DNA from: a virus
DNA: 64,000 bases
IMG/VR virus record: IMGVR_UViG_3300023301_001182
Coordinates: 1-64,000 of that record
Reading direction: 5' to 3' (one strand)
This document shows positions 17,141 through 29,600 of the stretch, in pieces. The notes beneath the pieces were generated by a model that was not told where the DNA came from, searched no databases, and saw only the letters and a program-made list of their open reading frames with translations. Every line of letters starts with the position of its first letter. Positions within the stretch are counted from its first letter, which is position 1. Position numbers and translations under genes: made by a program.

Positions 17141-18958
17141 ATGGCTCAGATTAATCGTTACACAAATTTACAACCAGCAAAATATACTCCTAGGACATTA
17201 CAGGAGCAAATGTTGGTTCCAGCATATAAGAGACAACAACATAATGCATTGGATACAGCAGCTTCAGAATTAGGAGCTATAGAATCCAATAGATTAAAAA
17301 CAGATGAAGAGGCTGTATCAGGAGCTATTTCTGAGTTTGATAAGGAGTTATCTGATTATAGAGATAAATTAAATAAAGAAGGTTTTTCTCAATCCAATAA
17401 ATCATATATAAATACTTTAACTAAAAAACGACAAGATTTACTATCTAATACAGGTGTGGTTGGGAAAGCAACTAAATCATATGAAGCCTATAAACAAAAT
17501 GAGGAAGAACTAAAAAAGTTATATACTTCTGGTAAGATAAGTCCAGAAAAATATCAATTAGGAATACAAGAAGCATTATCACAATATGATCAGTCAGGTG
17601 GTGTAGTTAATAATGGTGAATATAATTCATTTATGGCTTCTCCTGATCAAGATATAATGAAGAGAGCAAGGGAAATAGCACTAGATATACAGAAAAATCC
17701 TTCAACATTAACTAATTTTGGATTAATTAAAAAAGGAAATAGATATTATGACACTAAAACTGAGACAGATTATACAAAAGAGGAAGCTATATCTTATGCA
17801 ATTCAAAGTATCTTAGGACAAGACCAAGAGATTAGTTCTGACCTAATGCAAAGAGAAGAGTTGGGGATGTTTGGAGATAAGACAGCTAAAGATTACTTAA
17901 AAAGTATAGGAGATACCCATGAAGTATTTTATTCAAAAAATAACACTAGTAAAACACAATCTGGTTTTTATGATCCAGATGAAACATATTTAAGACATAA
18001 AGCATTAGATAAACAACTTAAAGAAGATGCCGTTGATTTTGAAAATTATACAACTACAGTTACCCAGTTAAATAATAGTGATGATATCGCTAAATTAAAA
18101 GATGTTAGAAATGGTATAATAGGAATTGATGCTAAACAGTATATGAACCGTGGTGATGTATCTTTCCTTGAAGCTATAAAAGATGTTATATTAGGAAAAG
18201 CACCACTATTACCTGAAACATTTGAAAAATTAGAAGGAAATCTTAAAAATAAGGTAGAGAATGTATTTGAAGGTCTTAAACGAAATGGAACATTATCACA
18301 AGATGCAGAAATAGGAAGCAAAGAAAGTTTAGGGGCAGTAATTAATCATATGGAAAATACTAAAGATATATCATTAACTCCTAAAGTAATAAAACCCTCT
18401 CTAAAAAAGCAGGACGAAGAAAGAAAAAATATTATTAAAAATGCAAGAAGTCGAGAATTTTACGTTGTAAAAGATAAAACAGCTTATTCATATGAACAAA
18501 TGATTGATGAAGATTATCTCACAGAAAATTATAATGAGAATTTAAAAAATTCAATTTATAATGGTCAATTATCTTCAGATAATGATTATTCGATGAAATT
18601 ACCTATTGATTATGGGAATACTTGGAATATACCACATGTAATGACAATTGGGGGAAATGAAGTTTTAGTGTCACCTAGTGCATCTGAATTAGCTAGCCCT
18701 TATAATAGGACTGAAGATAATTTACATAAAGAGTTCATAAAACTACAATATAGTGCATTACCAGAATTATATACTTGGAGGTATCAAGATGGAGATGGTG
18801 TAGATATAACCAGAGACGTTGAAGCTGAAATTACTACTGGAGGGAGATATATAGTTAGAGCTCCGTCTTTAAAAGATCCTAATTTTATACAGGAAGATAC
18901 CCTTAGTGCAGATGAATTTAGAGAAGTTTTATTAGATTTTACTCCAAGAAATAAATAA
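17141..18958 (+). CDS. virion cargo protein of unknown function
   Basis: A 605-residue charged, helix-rich protein with no membrane segment. The N-terminal 180 residues look like long coiled coils (KTDEEAVSGAISEFDKELSD, KSYEAYKQNEEELKKLY). The C-terminus is more strand-rich and acidic (EITTGGRYIVRAP, LSADEFREVLLDFTPRNK). It lies in the run of cargo genes before the RNA polymerase, with two-base spacing to the upstream gene. By position it corresponds to the crAss-like cargo proteins stored in the capsid or tail and ejected with the DNA. No catalytic motif is visible. Confidence 0.62.
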   Translation: MAQINRYTNLQPAKYTPRTLQEQMLVPAYKRQQHNALDTAASELGAIESNRLKTDEEAVSGAISEFDKELSDYRDKLNKEGFSQSNKSYINTLTKKRQDLLSNTGVVGKATKSYEAYKQNEEELKKLYTSGKISPEKYQLGIQEALSQYDQSGGVVNNGEYNSFMASPDQDIMKRAREIALDIQKNPSTLTNFGLIKKGNRYYDTKTETDYTKEEAISYAIQSILGQDQEISSDLMQREELGMFGDKTAKDYLKSIGDTHEVFYSKNNTSKTQSGFYDPDETYLRHKALDKQLKEDAVDFENYTTTVTQLNNSDDIAKLKDVRNGIIGIDAKQYMNRGDVSFLEAIKDVILGKAPLLPETFEKLEGNLKNKVENVFEGLKRNGTLSQDAEIGSKESLGAVINHMENTKDISLTPKVIKPSLKKQDEERKNIIKNARSREFYVVKDKTAYSYEQMIDEDYLTENYNENLKNSIYNGQLSSDNDYSMKLPIDYGNTWNIPHVMTIGGNEVLVSPSASELASPYNRTEDNLHKEFIKLQYSALPELYTWRYQDGDGVDITRDVEAEITTGGRYIVRAPSLKDPNFIQEDTLSADEFREVLLDFTPRNK

Positions 18959-18970
18959 AAATAAGATTAC

Positions 18971-21900
18971 ATGGAAGACGAAGTTATAGAAGATAATGGA
19001 TTACTTAATGAGTATTTAAGTAAAAAATATGCACCAAAAGATAGGTCTATATATGCTAAACCAAGTGATGTCAGTTCTTTTACTGGATTTAATACAGGTA
19101 TAGGAACTGCTGGTAAGTATGATGAAGGGTTTGAGGCTAAACTTCATATGGGTGATAGTTCTTTTGATAATGCCTTAAATACATACAGAGCTAAAAGTCA
19201 ATCTGGATTACAACAATTTGGTAATGCACTTGTAAGATTAACTAATATTATACCAGAAGCAGTTGGAAGTATTGGTTCTGCATTAGATTTTGAAGATTAC
19301 TTTAATTCCGATAAAGAAGTTGGTAATTGGTTAACATCTATGATGGAAGAGTGGAAAGCTGCTACTGCTGAGGCTCTACCTATATATAGAGAAACCCCAG
19401 GTAAAACCTTTGATATAGGTGATTCTGGATGGTGGTTTGATAATGGTTCGTCTTTAGTTAATTCTATAGGAGGTTTTGCACTTGGTGGAGGTATATTATC
19501 TAAAGGTCTTGTAGGGTTAAGTAAACTTTCTAAAATAGGAATATTAACAGAAAGTATTATAGGAGCTAATAAAGCTAAACAAGTTGGAAGAATAGCTCAT
19601 AATGTTGCAACATCTACAATGTTAAATCAGGCTGAAAGTATATTAGATGCTACAGATGTATATGACGAAACATATGCTAGAACATTGTCACAACTAAAAG
19701 CTAAAGGTGATATAAATGTTGAAGATAAAGCTAGACAAAAAGCAGCAGATGCAGCTAGTGTCACAATTAATACTAACCGTATTAATATATTATTAAATTT
19801 AACATCTGCTAATCGATTTTTAAAATCCCCTACATTAACTAGAAGGCTCTTAGAAAAACAAACTCTTAAAAGAAGTATGGACCGAGCTTTTATGGAAGGT
19901 GGGCAGGAGTATGCAGAAGAGGTTATAAATTATGTTGCTGGACAAAAAGGTAGAGCATTTGGTAAAGATGAAGATTATACATTTAACTCTCTAATTAAAG
20001 ATGTAAGTTCACCTGAAGCTGCAGAGGCAGGTGTAATGGGTTTTATTGGCGGTATGGGTCAGACAGCTCTTACTAAAGAAGGGTTCCAAAGAATAGCTAA
20101 AACAACAGATCCTAAAACAGGTAAAAAAATAAGTATTAAACAATATGATAGAAATAGATATGATGAACAAAGGTCTATTATAGAAGAATATGAAAATAAT
20201 GCTAAAGTTTCAGATGTAAAATTTTTTACAGATCAGTTTGAAAGTATTGGTGATAAAATAAAAATACAAGAATCTTATAAAAAAGCATTAGAGGATGGTA
20301 ATGATGAAGAAGCCTCTAGAATAGCAAATTTATCATTAGATCTACAAGCTTATAGTTCTTTCCAAAATGGTACTACAGAGTCATTAATTAAACTTTATGA
20401 GGAGTTAAAAGAAGGTGAACAAAAAGAGGGTATGCCAGATAATTATAAGGAAAAGGCACAAGAAGGTATTGATAAGATAAAAAAATTAGAAAAAATATAT
20501 AATAGTTCTTCTAAATTTGCTAATGTAAAAGAAGTATTTTTAAATAGGACTAGTAATGTAGAATTAGAAAATAAATATAATGAAAGTACTACTATATTAA
20601 ATAATAATAAAGCAGAGTTACAAAAAGAAATTGATAGATTAGTAGAACATTCTAAATATAAAAATATAGAAGATAATGTAGATATAGATATAAATGATTT
20701 AGGAAAATTAAAGAAAACTGCTCCTAAATTATATGATGCAATACAAGGTCTACCTCACTATAATCCAGAATTAAAGAAATTACAAGAAGATGATTATAAA
20801 GCTATTGCAAATAATGACAAGTCTTATAAAAAAATAACAAGTAAAGATTTTCAAGATAGATATAAAAATGCAAAGGAAGAGGCTTATAATACTGTTATAA
20901 AGGAATTAGAAAAACAAGATGTAATAGATAAAGAACTTGAGATAATTAATAATATAGATAATAAGGATGATTTAGATAGCTATAAATTATCTACATCATC
21001 AGATACAACTATACAGGATGCCTATAATGCTAAATTAAATGAATTAAAAGATATTTCTGATGAGGTTATAAATAAACAAGCAGATACTCAAACAACCAAA
21101 ACTGAAGAAATTAATCAGGAAAAAGAAGTCGAAGTAGAAGATGATATAGAGGCTAGTAATAATATTATTAATAATTCCAATGTAGGAGAGATTCTTCCTA
21201 TTACACCAGAACTTATTAAACTTGCCAAACTAGATCCTAATTTGTTAGAAGATGCAGGCGGAGCTTTAATTGAAAGTATTGATGGTAATAAGATTAAAAT
21301 TAATATAATAGCAACTGGTGAAAGTAAAATTATAACTTTAGATAAACCTTTACAAACTATACAAGACCCAGAGTTAGATTATAGTACAGATGGTTCTTTA
21401 AATCATGATACTTTAATACCAAAAACAAATGAAAATAAAGGCTCTAGTAAAGCCACTGATGCAGGATCTGGTACATCTTTATTAAGTACTAATATGAGTA
21501 CAGGAGAGAGGCTTGATTTCGTTTCTGAAGCCTATTTAGACTATGAGAGAGAACCTATTGATAAGAAAGGTAAAGGTGTTAACTTTGAAATAAACTTTAA
21601 AGCTGGTAAAAATATTAGTTGGGATAATGCTATAGGTATTTATGATAAATTTAAAAAAGGTAAAGTTCTTAATGCAAAAGAAGTAGAAATATTAATTAAA
21701 GATTTACCTATTAATGCAGTCCTTGCAGAGGATGTATTTACACCTATTCATACATCCTATAAATCTAATGGTAATACAGACACTTTTGATAATAGTTCTA
21801 GAATTTTAAGAACTAAAGTTATAAACGCATTACTTAGTGGTGTAGATATAAAAGATATAACATCTATTATAGAAGGTCAATACAAAGGATTCTTACAGAT

Positions 21901-23647
21901 ATCTCCTAGAATAGATGATAGAGTACAAGAAAATAGTCTTTTAGGTTTACACTTTTTAAAAGGAATGTCTAAAGCAGATAAGATTAAAACCATCAAAAAG
22001 AATATAGGATATATAGATAGTGAAGGTAATATTGTTACTAATAGTAAAACAATACCTTTTAATAAACCTAATGCTAGAGGAGAGATGTATTTAATGATTC
22101 CTCAAGCTAATGGTGCATTGTTTCCTTTAAAATTAAACATTAAAAAAATACAGGAATATGATGCTGAGTTATTATCTAAAATAATAAAAATTAGATTAGA
22201 TAACCAACAGATCGGACAATTAACTACATTATCAGAGATAAAAGATAAAGATTTAAAAGCTCAAATAAGTGAAAAGTTTAAAAGTATAGTACCATTAATT
22301 GGTAAGTCATATAAGGATACTAGTATTAAAGACTTAATAGACCTTATTATATTTCAATATGCAGGTATTTCTGGAGAATTTAGCCCTAAGACACAAGTAA
22401 GGTTCTCTGGGACTGGTATAAAGGGTGAACGAGTATTATTATATGGTAATCCTGAACTTAATGGTAAGTCCGTTAATAATGCTGAAGAGTTTGATGTTGA
22501 CCATTTTAAAAATTGGTTATCTGAAAATAAAAGATATAATATTAATGTTCAGCCTAAAAATAATCAGGATAGTAAAGCTAATATTTGGGAGAACACTAAA
22601 TATTTAGAATACTTAGTTGATAATGATATATTAAATACAAATGCTAAAACTAGTGTAGATAATTCTGTACCAACATTTCAGGGTTATAGTAATATCTTTT
22701 TAGATTCTCATAATGTAAAATATCCCTCTTCTCCTACAAAACAAGAAGTAGTTAATGATGATGGAAAAACAGTTGCAACAAGTGAACAAGATTCATCTTA
22801 CTCTAAAAAAGTAGATGGTTCTTTATCATCTAATGAATATAATGGTAAAGCATACTTAGTTACAGGAGTTAGTGGTAAAGTATTTGAAACAACTAATAAA
22901 ATTGATACCTCTAAAGCAATGTCTAACTTAGAACAATTAAGAGGTAATTTAGTTACTGATTCTGATTTAATTTTTGAAATAGAGAAATTACATATAGAAA
23001 GTACTTGGTTTGGTGATGCTGTTTTATTAAAAAGATACGATAATATTAGGAAATCTCAGAAAAATGTTGTACCTTTGCAAAAACCAGCAACTAAAACAGT
23101 TCAACCAGTTGTTTCTAAAACTATAATATCTGAATTAGTTGAATTAAAAGAAACAGTTCAACCAACTACTAAAACAATAAATAAAGAGGAAGCAATAATA
23201 AAACTTGGTGAACTTTTAGATAAAAAAAATCCTGGAAGGGCTATTTCTAAAAGGTTACAAGGTGATCCTGATTTCTATATAGGTGAAATACAAAATGATA
23301 TTTCCAAAGTAGGAACTAATAATTACTGGATAGCTTCTGAGGATATGGGTAAAGCTAATGATTATATGAATATAATTAAAGGTCATACTCCAATAGTTAC
23401 TAAAGAGGCACCTAAAATAGAACCTAAAGTAAAAATTAAAGTAGACCAAACATTGAAAGTAACAACAAAAACAGTTCAAGAATTAACTATGCTTATAGCT
23501 AAAGCAAAATTATTACCTAAAACAGGTAGTAAAGCTTATAATGATATAATCAAAAATGGTACTAACTTGGATAAATTCAATAATTTAAAAGCAATAGCTG
23601 ATAAACATAAATTAGATATATCAACTATAATCAAAAATTGTAAATAA
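18971..23647 (+). CDS. giant virion cargo protein (1,558 residues)
   Basis: A 1,558-residue protein. Near the N-terminus is a Gly-rich hydrophobic stretch at about residues 160-190 (NSIGGFALGGGILSKGLVGL), a candidate membrane-inserting segment. A long acidic, Lys/Glu-rich coiled-coil region follows (about 390-740). A more globular part comes next (about 760-1290) with VNFEINFKAGKNISWDN and RGEMYLMIPQANGALFPLKL. The tail is low-complexity, with Thr/Val/Lys repeats (KTVQPVVSKTIISE, KTVQELTMLIAKAKLLPK). It lies directly upstream of the RNA polymerase (one-base gap). In crAss-like phages, giant proteins at this locus are co-packaged with the polymerase. Its function is not recognised. Confidence 0.65.
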   Translation: MEDEVIEDNGLLNEYLSKKYAPKDRSIYAKPSDVSSFTGFNTGIGTAGKYDEGFEAKLHMGDSSFDNALNTYRAKSQSGLQQFGNALVRLTNIIPEAVGSIGSALDFEDYFNSDKEVGNWLTSMMEEWKAATAEALPIYRETPGKTFDIGDSGWWFDNGSSLVNSIGGFALGGGILSKGLVGLSKLSKIGILTESIIGANKAKQVGRIAHNVATSTMLNQAESILDATDVYDETYARTLSQLKAKGDINVEDKARQKAADAASVTINTNRINILLNLTSANRFLKSPTLTRRLLEKQTLKRSMDRAFMEGGQEYAEEVINYVAGQKGRAFGKDEDYTFNSLIKDVSSPEAAEAGVMGFIGGMGQTALTKEGFQRIAKTTDPKTGKKISIKQYDRNRYDEQRSIIEEYENNAKVSDVKFFTDQFESIGDKIKIQESYKKALEDGNDEEASRIANLSLDLQAYSSFQNGTTESLIKLYEELKEGEQKEGMPDNYKEKAQEGIDKIKKLEKIYNSSSKFANVKEVFLNRTSNVELENKYNESTTILNNNKAELQKEIDRLVEHSKYKNIEDNVDIDINDLGKLKKTAPKLYDAIQGLPHYNPELKKLQEDDYKAIANNDKSYKKITSKDFQDRYKNAKEEAYNTVIKELEKQDVIDKELEIINNIDNKDDLDSYKLSTSSDTTIQDAYNAKLNELKDISDEVINKQADTQTTKTEEINQEKEVEVEDDIEASNNIINNSNVGEILPITPELIKLAKLDPNLLEDAGGALIESIDGNKIKINIIATGESKIITLDKPLQTIQDPELDYSTDGSLNHDTLIPKTNENKGSSKATDAGSGTSLLSTNMSTGERLDFVSEAYLDYEREPIDKKGKGVNFEINFKAGKNISWDNAIGIYDKFKKGKVLNAKEVEILIKDLPINAVLAEDVFTPIHTSYKSNGNTDTFDNSSRILRTKVINALLSGVDIKDITSIIEGQYKGFLQISPRIDDRVQENSLLGLHFLKGMSKADKIKTIKKNIGYIDSEGNIVTNSKTIPFNKPNARGEMYLMIPQANGALFPLKLNIKKIQEYDAELLSKIIKIRLDNQQIGQLTTLSEIKDKDLKAQISEKFKSIVPLIGKSYKDTSIKDLIDLIIFQYAGISGEFSPKTQVRFSGTGIKGERVLLYGNPELNGKSVNNAEEFDVDHFKNWLSENKRYNINVQPKNNQDSKANIWENTKYLEYLVDNDILNTNAKTSVDNSVPTFQGYSNIFLDSHNVKYPSSPTKQEVVNDDGKTVATSEQDSSYSKKVDGSLSSNEYNGKAYLVTGVSGKVFETTNKIDTSKAMSNLEQLRGNLVTDSDLIFEIEKLHIESTWFGDAVLLKRYDNIRKSQKNVVPLQKPATKTVQPVVSKTIISELVELKETVQPTTKTINKEEAIIKLGELLDKKNPGRAISKRLQGDPDFYIGEIQNDISKVGTNNYWIASEDMGKANDYMNIIKGHTPIVTKEAPKIEPKVKIKVDQTLKVTTKTVQELTMLIAKAKLLPKTGSKAYNDIIKNGTNLDKFNNLKAIADKHKLDISTIIKNCK

Positions 23648-23648
23648 T

Positions 23649-26600
23649 ATGGCTTGTACAAGACAAACTAAGATTAATAAACAACCTTCAATATTATTTG
23701 ATACTTTATTTAGTATATCTAATGATGAGTCACTAGCAGAAGAACAATTAGCACATTTTGAAAGTGATGCTTTTAAGGAAGATTTTGCTAAAGATACATC
23801 TACAGGAAAAGTTATTGATTGGGTAGAAGACTCTAGAAAACCTATTCATAGGAGAGAAATAAATCAGAATAGAGTAGATGAAAATGGAGAACCTTTACTA
23901 ATTTTTGACAATAAATATGGAAAATATTATTATTTAAATAAAGATAATAGTAAAATATATTACCCAAAAGCTGTATCAGAATTAAATAGTAGTTATACTA
24001 ATCAAGCTATTAGAGATATAACTAAAAAACTAGCTTTGAATTTTGTAAAAGATAGACTTAGTGATAATTTTAATGAATTTGATTTTTCTAAAAAAGAAGG
24101 AACTATTAGAAAAAGTATTAATGGTAAGATTAGAGAAAGAAGTACTGAATTAGTAAACAGTGGAGATTTTGAACAATTTATAAAAGGTAATCAATTATTA
24201 GAAAGTTTAGATAATATTGATGAATGGGTTAGAAATGTTGAAGATTACTTTAGGGAAATAAAATTAGTTTACAAAGAAACTACTGATATAGAAGACCAAG
24301 ATGCTGAAGAAACTGAAGAGAGAGGTCAATCTTGGGGTACAGCATCATTTGAAAAAAGTACTAAAAATAATATAACAGCTAATATTAAATTATCATTATC
24401 ATTATTACAAAATGAAGGCACTAAAGATGATTTATTCTTTGAAAATGAATTTAGAGACTTCAGTGAAGTATATTCTACATTATCAGGAGTATTAACAAAT
24501 AGAACAGCTAAAACTGGGGAAGATTTATTTGAAACTTATTTAAATGAAGTATTTAAACTTATTCCTAAAAAACCATATTTAGCCCAACTACATGAGCAGT
24601 TAAAAAAAATGAATGATTATAAAAAGGCTGAATTTGTTTCAGCATTTAATCTTCATAAAAATTTATACTATGGTACTGTTTTTAATATTACATCAGAAGA
24701 GGTATATAATGATAATAAAGATAAAATAGGAGATAAATTTACTATTAAACACGATGTATTAAATTTATCAAATGTAGGTGCTAAAGATAGGTTTGTTAAA
24801 AATGGTTGGTATCATAACTTTATAAAGATATTTTCTAATAAGAATAATATAATTGATGCTGAATCTTATGTTAATTTAACTAAGGGCTCTGTAGATTTTA
24901 CTAAATTTAATAATAATTTAAAATTAACTATAAGTGAATATGATAGTTTTGATGATTTAGATCCAATTGTTACAGAATTATTTTCATATTTAGAAAAGAT
25001 TGGTGTTGTAACTACTAAAGAAGGTGTTCAACATTATTTAGATGGGTTAAATTCTGAAAAAGTCGACATAGATACTTATAAAGCTAATATAATAAAATTA
25101 AGCTCAGATACAAAATTTTTACTTACAAGATTAGCTGATAAAACTATTAATTTAAATAGAGTTAATCCTTTTGATGACCAAGATGAACTTAAAAATCTTG
25201 CAAAAGCAGAAGCATTCTATATATCAGAGATGTCAGATGCCTCTATATTTGCAGGAGGTAAATCAAGATGGTTATATTCTTATCCATCATACTTGTCTTC
25301 TAAAATACAAAGTTGGAGAAATGATAGAAGCTTATTATTAGCACATTATGAATTAGATAAACTTAGTAGTTCATCTCATTATATGCATAATTTATTAGCT
25401 CTTGATATTGAAGATATAACTGAAAGATTAAGAACCTCTCAAGAAAGATTAGATGAATTTCAATTAGCTATATTCAATACATTACAAGAAGAAGAAAAAA
25501 CATCCGATGTAGTGGATAATAAAACTATTACTAAAAATGATTTCTTTGCTGATACCTATAATAAATTATTAAGCTTTAAGAAATCAACTTCTAATGGTGT
25601 TATAAATACTACAACTCCTGCAGATAAAGGTACTCAATATCAATTCAAAGCTTCTAAAGGGATGTTATTTACATCTAATGCTAGATATGTAAATGAGAAA
25701 GTTATAATAGATGATAAGGGGTTAAATATCTTATTTGATCATGTAAAAGGTGAGTTTGAAAGAATTAAATCTACACAAAGAGAATTAAATTTTGCAGAAG
25801 AAACTGGTGATAGAAGTAATTTGAAAATGTATAAACATATACAAGAAGATGAAAGTAGACCAAATGGTTTAAACTTTGCATCATTTCCTAGTTTAAATTT
25901 TAATACATTTAATCACGAGAAATCTGGGTTTTCTTTATACAAAGCTGATGGTAAACCAATAGACTTTGATTTGGAAACTGTAAAGGATTTAATAATGCCT
26001 ATTATAGAAGATGTTATAAGTAAAGATATAGAGGCTACTAATAAACACTTACGTGATGCAGGTATAACTGCATTTGATGAGAATGGTATAACAATTAATA
26101 GAGCTATAGATAATCAAATATGGGAATCATATGGAGATATTAATACAGGTTTAAAAGTTGCAGGAGATATATATATTAATGGTTTAATTTCACAACTTGA
26201 ATATTCTAAAATGTTTGCAGGAGATGTTGCATATTATAAGAATATGATGGATTATAAAAAAAGAATTCCAGCTACATATTCAGATGGATTGCAGTTATAT
26301 TTAAGAGCAGGAAAAGAATTTTTTAATGTAGCAGTAATAGAAGGTGTGGAAGTTTCTGTACCATATATGGCTGAACTTATAGAACTTGTAGGTGAAGAAA
26401 TTGCAAGTAATTATACTAAAGTTAATTCAACAGATGCACAAGCTTGGATTACTCCAGAAAGATGGAGATTCTTAAAGCAAAGATTAGGTAAATGGAGTGA
26501 AATTGATGATATAGTTTATGATAAATTAACTGAAGTAAATGAAGAACCATTTACATTAGAAGAATTAAAGCATGCAGCACAGCCATTAAAAGGTGTATAC

Positions 26601-29600
26601 TTTGAAATAAATAATGGTGCACCTGTATATTTAAAATACTCTCAAGCAGTATTACTGCCACAGATAGTTAAAAATAATCCTGAATTACAAAAATTTAAGG
26701 ATAAAATGGATGTTAAAAATATAGATGAGTTAATTACTATTGATGGTATTAAAGTTGGGGCTAATATACCAGTTAAAACTCATGATATCAATGGTAATGT
26801 ATTAAATGATTTTGAATTAACAACTATTCAACTTAAAAATAGTGGATGGAAATTACAACAAGATTTACCTACAAAAGGATTTAAAGATACAGCAGTAGGT
26901 AGTCAAATTCAAAAGAATATATTTACAGGATTAGCTTTTAATAAAGAAGAATTATTTCTAGTAGATGATGAGGAACTCACTGGTGGTGAATTAATTGACC
27001 ATATTAATGATATTGTAGGGTTATTATCTAATAAAGGTGTTGCTAATTTAAAGAAAGAATTTGGTATTGGTTCAGATAATAAAATAACAAATATAAATAA
27101 ACTAAATAAAGTATTAATAGACGAACTTAAATCGAGAGGCTCATCTCAAAATGTAATAAATGCTTTAGAAAGTGGTTTAAGTCCTTTTGGAATTCCAGGA
27201 TCTCAACAAAAATTACAAAATATATTTGCATCAATTGCTACAAAGAGGATAGTTAAAATAAAGACAAATGGTGGCTCTTTTATACAAATAGCTAATTATG
27301 GATATACTAATGATCAAGCTAACTCTAAGGGCGTTATATGGACTCCTTGGGCTAAGGATAAGACTCATGAGCCAGAGTTTTTAAAAAATGAAGATGGTAG
27401 TTTCAAATTATCTGAATCAGGTAAGAAAATAGTAAGACCTGGTGGTATCTTAATTAGTGGTTCTTTTATTGCCAAGTATGTTCCAGGGTATGAGAAAATG
27501 TCTCATGAAGAATTATTTGGTACAAAAGAAAGTAATTACACAGATGGATTAATTGATAGAAAAATACTTGATAATATAGTTGGATATAGAATACCAAATC
27601 AAGCTTTAGCATCTAACGATGCATTAGAAATTGTTGGTATTTTACCTCCAGGTGTTGGTGATTCTGTTGTTGCTTATACAGGTATTACTAAAAAAACTGG
27701 TAGTGACTTTGATATTGATAAAATGTATTTAATGATGGGTTCTTTTAAAGCTACCTTTAAGAATGCCAAGAAAATTAGAGATTATGCAAATAATCAATTA
27801 AGAGGAGACACTATATTAAAGACCGCTGAAAACATAGCAGATTTATTAGATCAATTAGATAGTGAAATAGAAACAGATATCAATGCTGATGATATAGCAT
27901 CTATGATGTTTAGTAAGTCTGATAAAGATTTAAAAAACCAAGAAATAAATAATTTAATAAATATCCTACTAAAGAATAAAATAGAAAATCCTTTTATAAC
28001 AGAATTAAAAACTAAGATTCCAGGTTTTAATAAGATAGGTAGATTAGTATATTCAACACCTAGATCAAATAATCTAGGGGAAATGTCTAAAGATGAATTA
28101 CAGAATAAATTAATAGAGGCTTATAAATCAGTCTTAACAAATTCTTCAGTAATTCAAAATGTAATGACACCTATTGATTATGATTTTATAAAAGATGATA
28201 TATTACAATTGTTTCCAAGACAGGAAGAAAAGGATTTATTTCATTTTAATATTACAGAGGATATAAACTTAAAATATCAATTCTCTGCAGGTAAAGCTGG
28301 TGTAGGACAGACTGCTAATACTATGATGGATCATATAAGAGGTAGTATGGCAGATTTATCTTTTCATAAGTACTATTTAGGTATTGGTGAATTTAGAATA
28401 AAAGATGGTATAAAAGAAACTATATTTGATACAAAAGAGACCTCTAAAGATATAAAAGAAAAAGGCAATAATCAAAAAAGGATAAAAATAACTGATTCAC
28501 TTTCTGCAATACTTAATGCATTTGTTGATATTGCAAAAGATCCTTATATTACTAGAGGAAATTGGAATACTCAAACTGCTAATGTAGGATTTATGCTACT
28601 TAGAGCTGGTGTTCATCCTTTTCATGTAAATGCTTTATTAGGTCAACCTATTTTAAAGGAATATGTAGAATTTGTAACCAATTCAGAATCTAAAATTAAT
28701 AATGATACTGGTAATTTATCTAAGAAATTCTTAAAAGAAAAATTTGGTGAAGAAAAACCATCTTTAAAAATAGATCCTTTATTTGATATAGGTGATTTTA
28801 CTTTAAAAGAATTAAGATCTCAAATTGCTAATACAGAAAGTGATGAATTTATTCAAAAAAATATATTTAAAACCTTTATTGAGTGGCAAAACCAATCTAA
28901 GAAAGTAGGAGAAAATAATAAAGCTTCTAAATTTGATGTAGAAGGGTATGGTAAAAATGTTACATCTCTAATTGTATATAAAAACTTAATTAATAAATTA
29001 CTAATTACTGGGGAATATGAAGCTGGTAATTTTAAAGGTTTTGCTAGTAAATTAAAAAAAGATGGTAAGAATACTTTCTTAGCACATTATAAGGAAGGTA
29101 TCATTGATTTTATAGGGGATGTTATGGTAGCAAATCCAGGTACATTTTTAGTTGCACAACCTGATATTATAGATACATTTAATGAAATATCTAAAGGTGT
29201 TACAGGGGATGTATTAACAAACGATGAATTAGCAACTAAATTGGAAACTGCATATTATTCATACTTAATGTCTGGATTTAAGCCTTTTGATGTTACTAAT
29301 GAAGATAAAGCTGTTTTACTAGAAAGTATTATTAAAGACTTATCTAATTATAAAAAGGGAAGTAAAAATATATTAATTCAAGAATTAGATATTAAATTAG
29401 CTGAACGAGTTGATGGTAAAGAAACTTTCTTTATTGGGATGAACAATAGAAAGAAATCTGTAACTTATGAGACAGATTTAATTGCCGCTTGGTTAGATTT
29501 AATTGAAGATAATCCAAAATTAGCAGAGGATTTAATTAAATATTCATACATTACATCTGGATTTCAGATGAATATGAATCAATTTTATAATCTAATACCT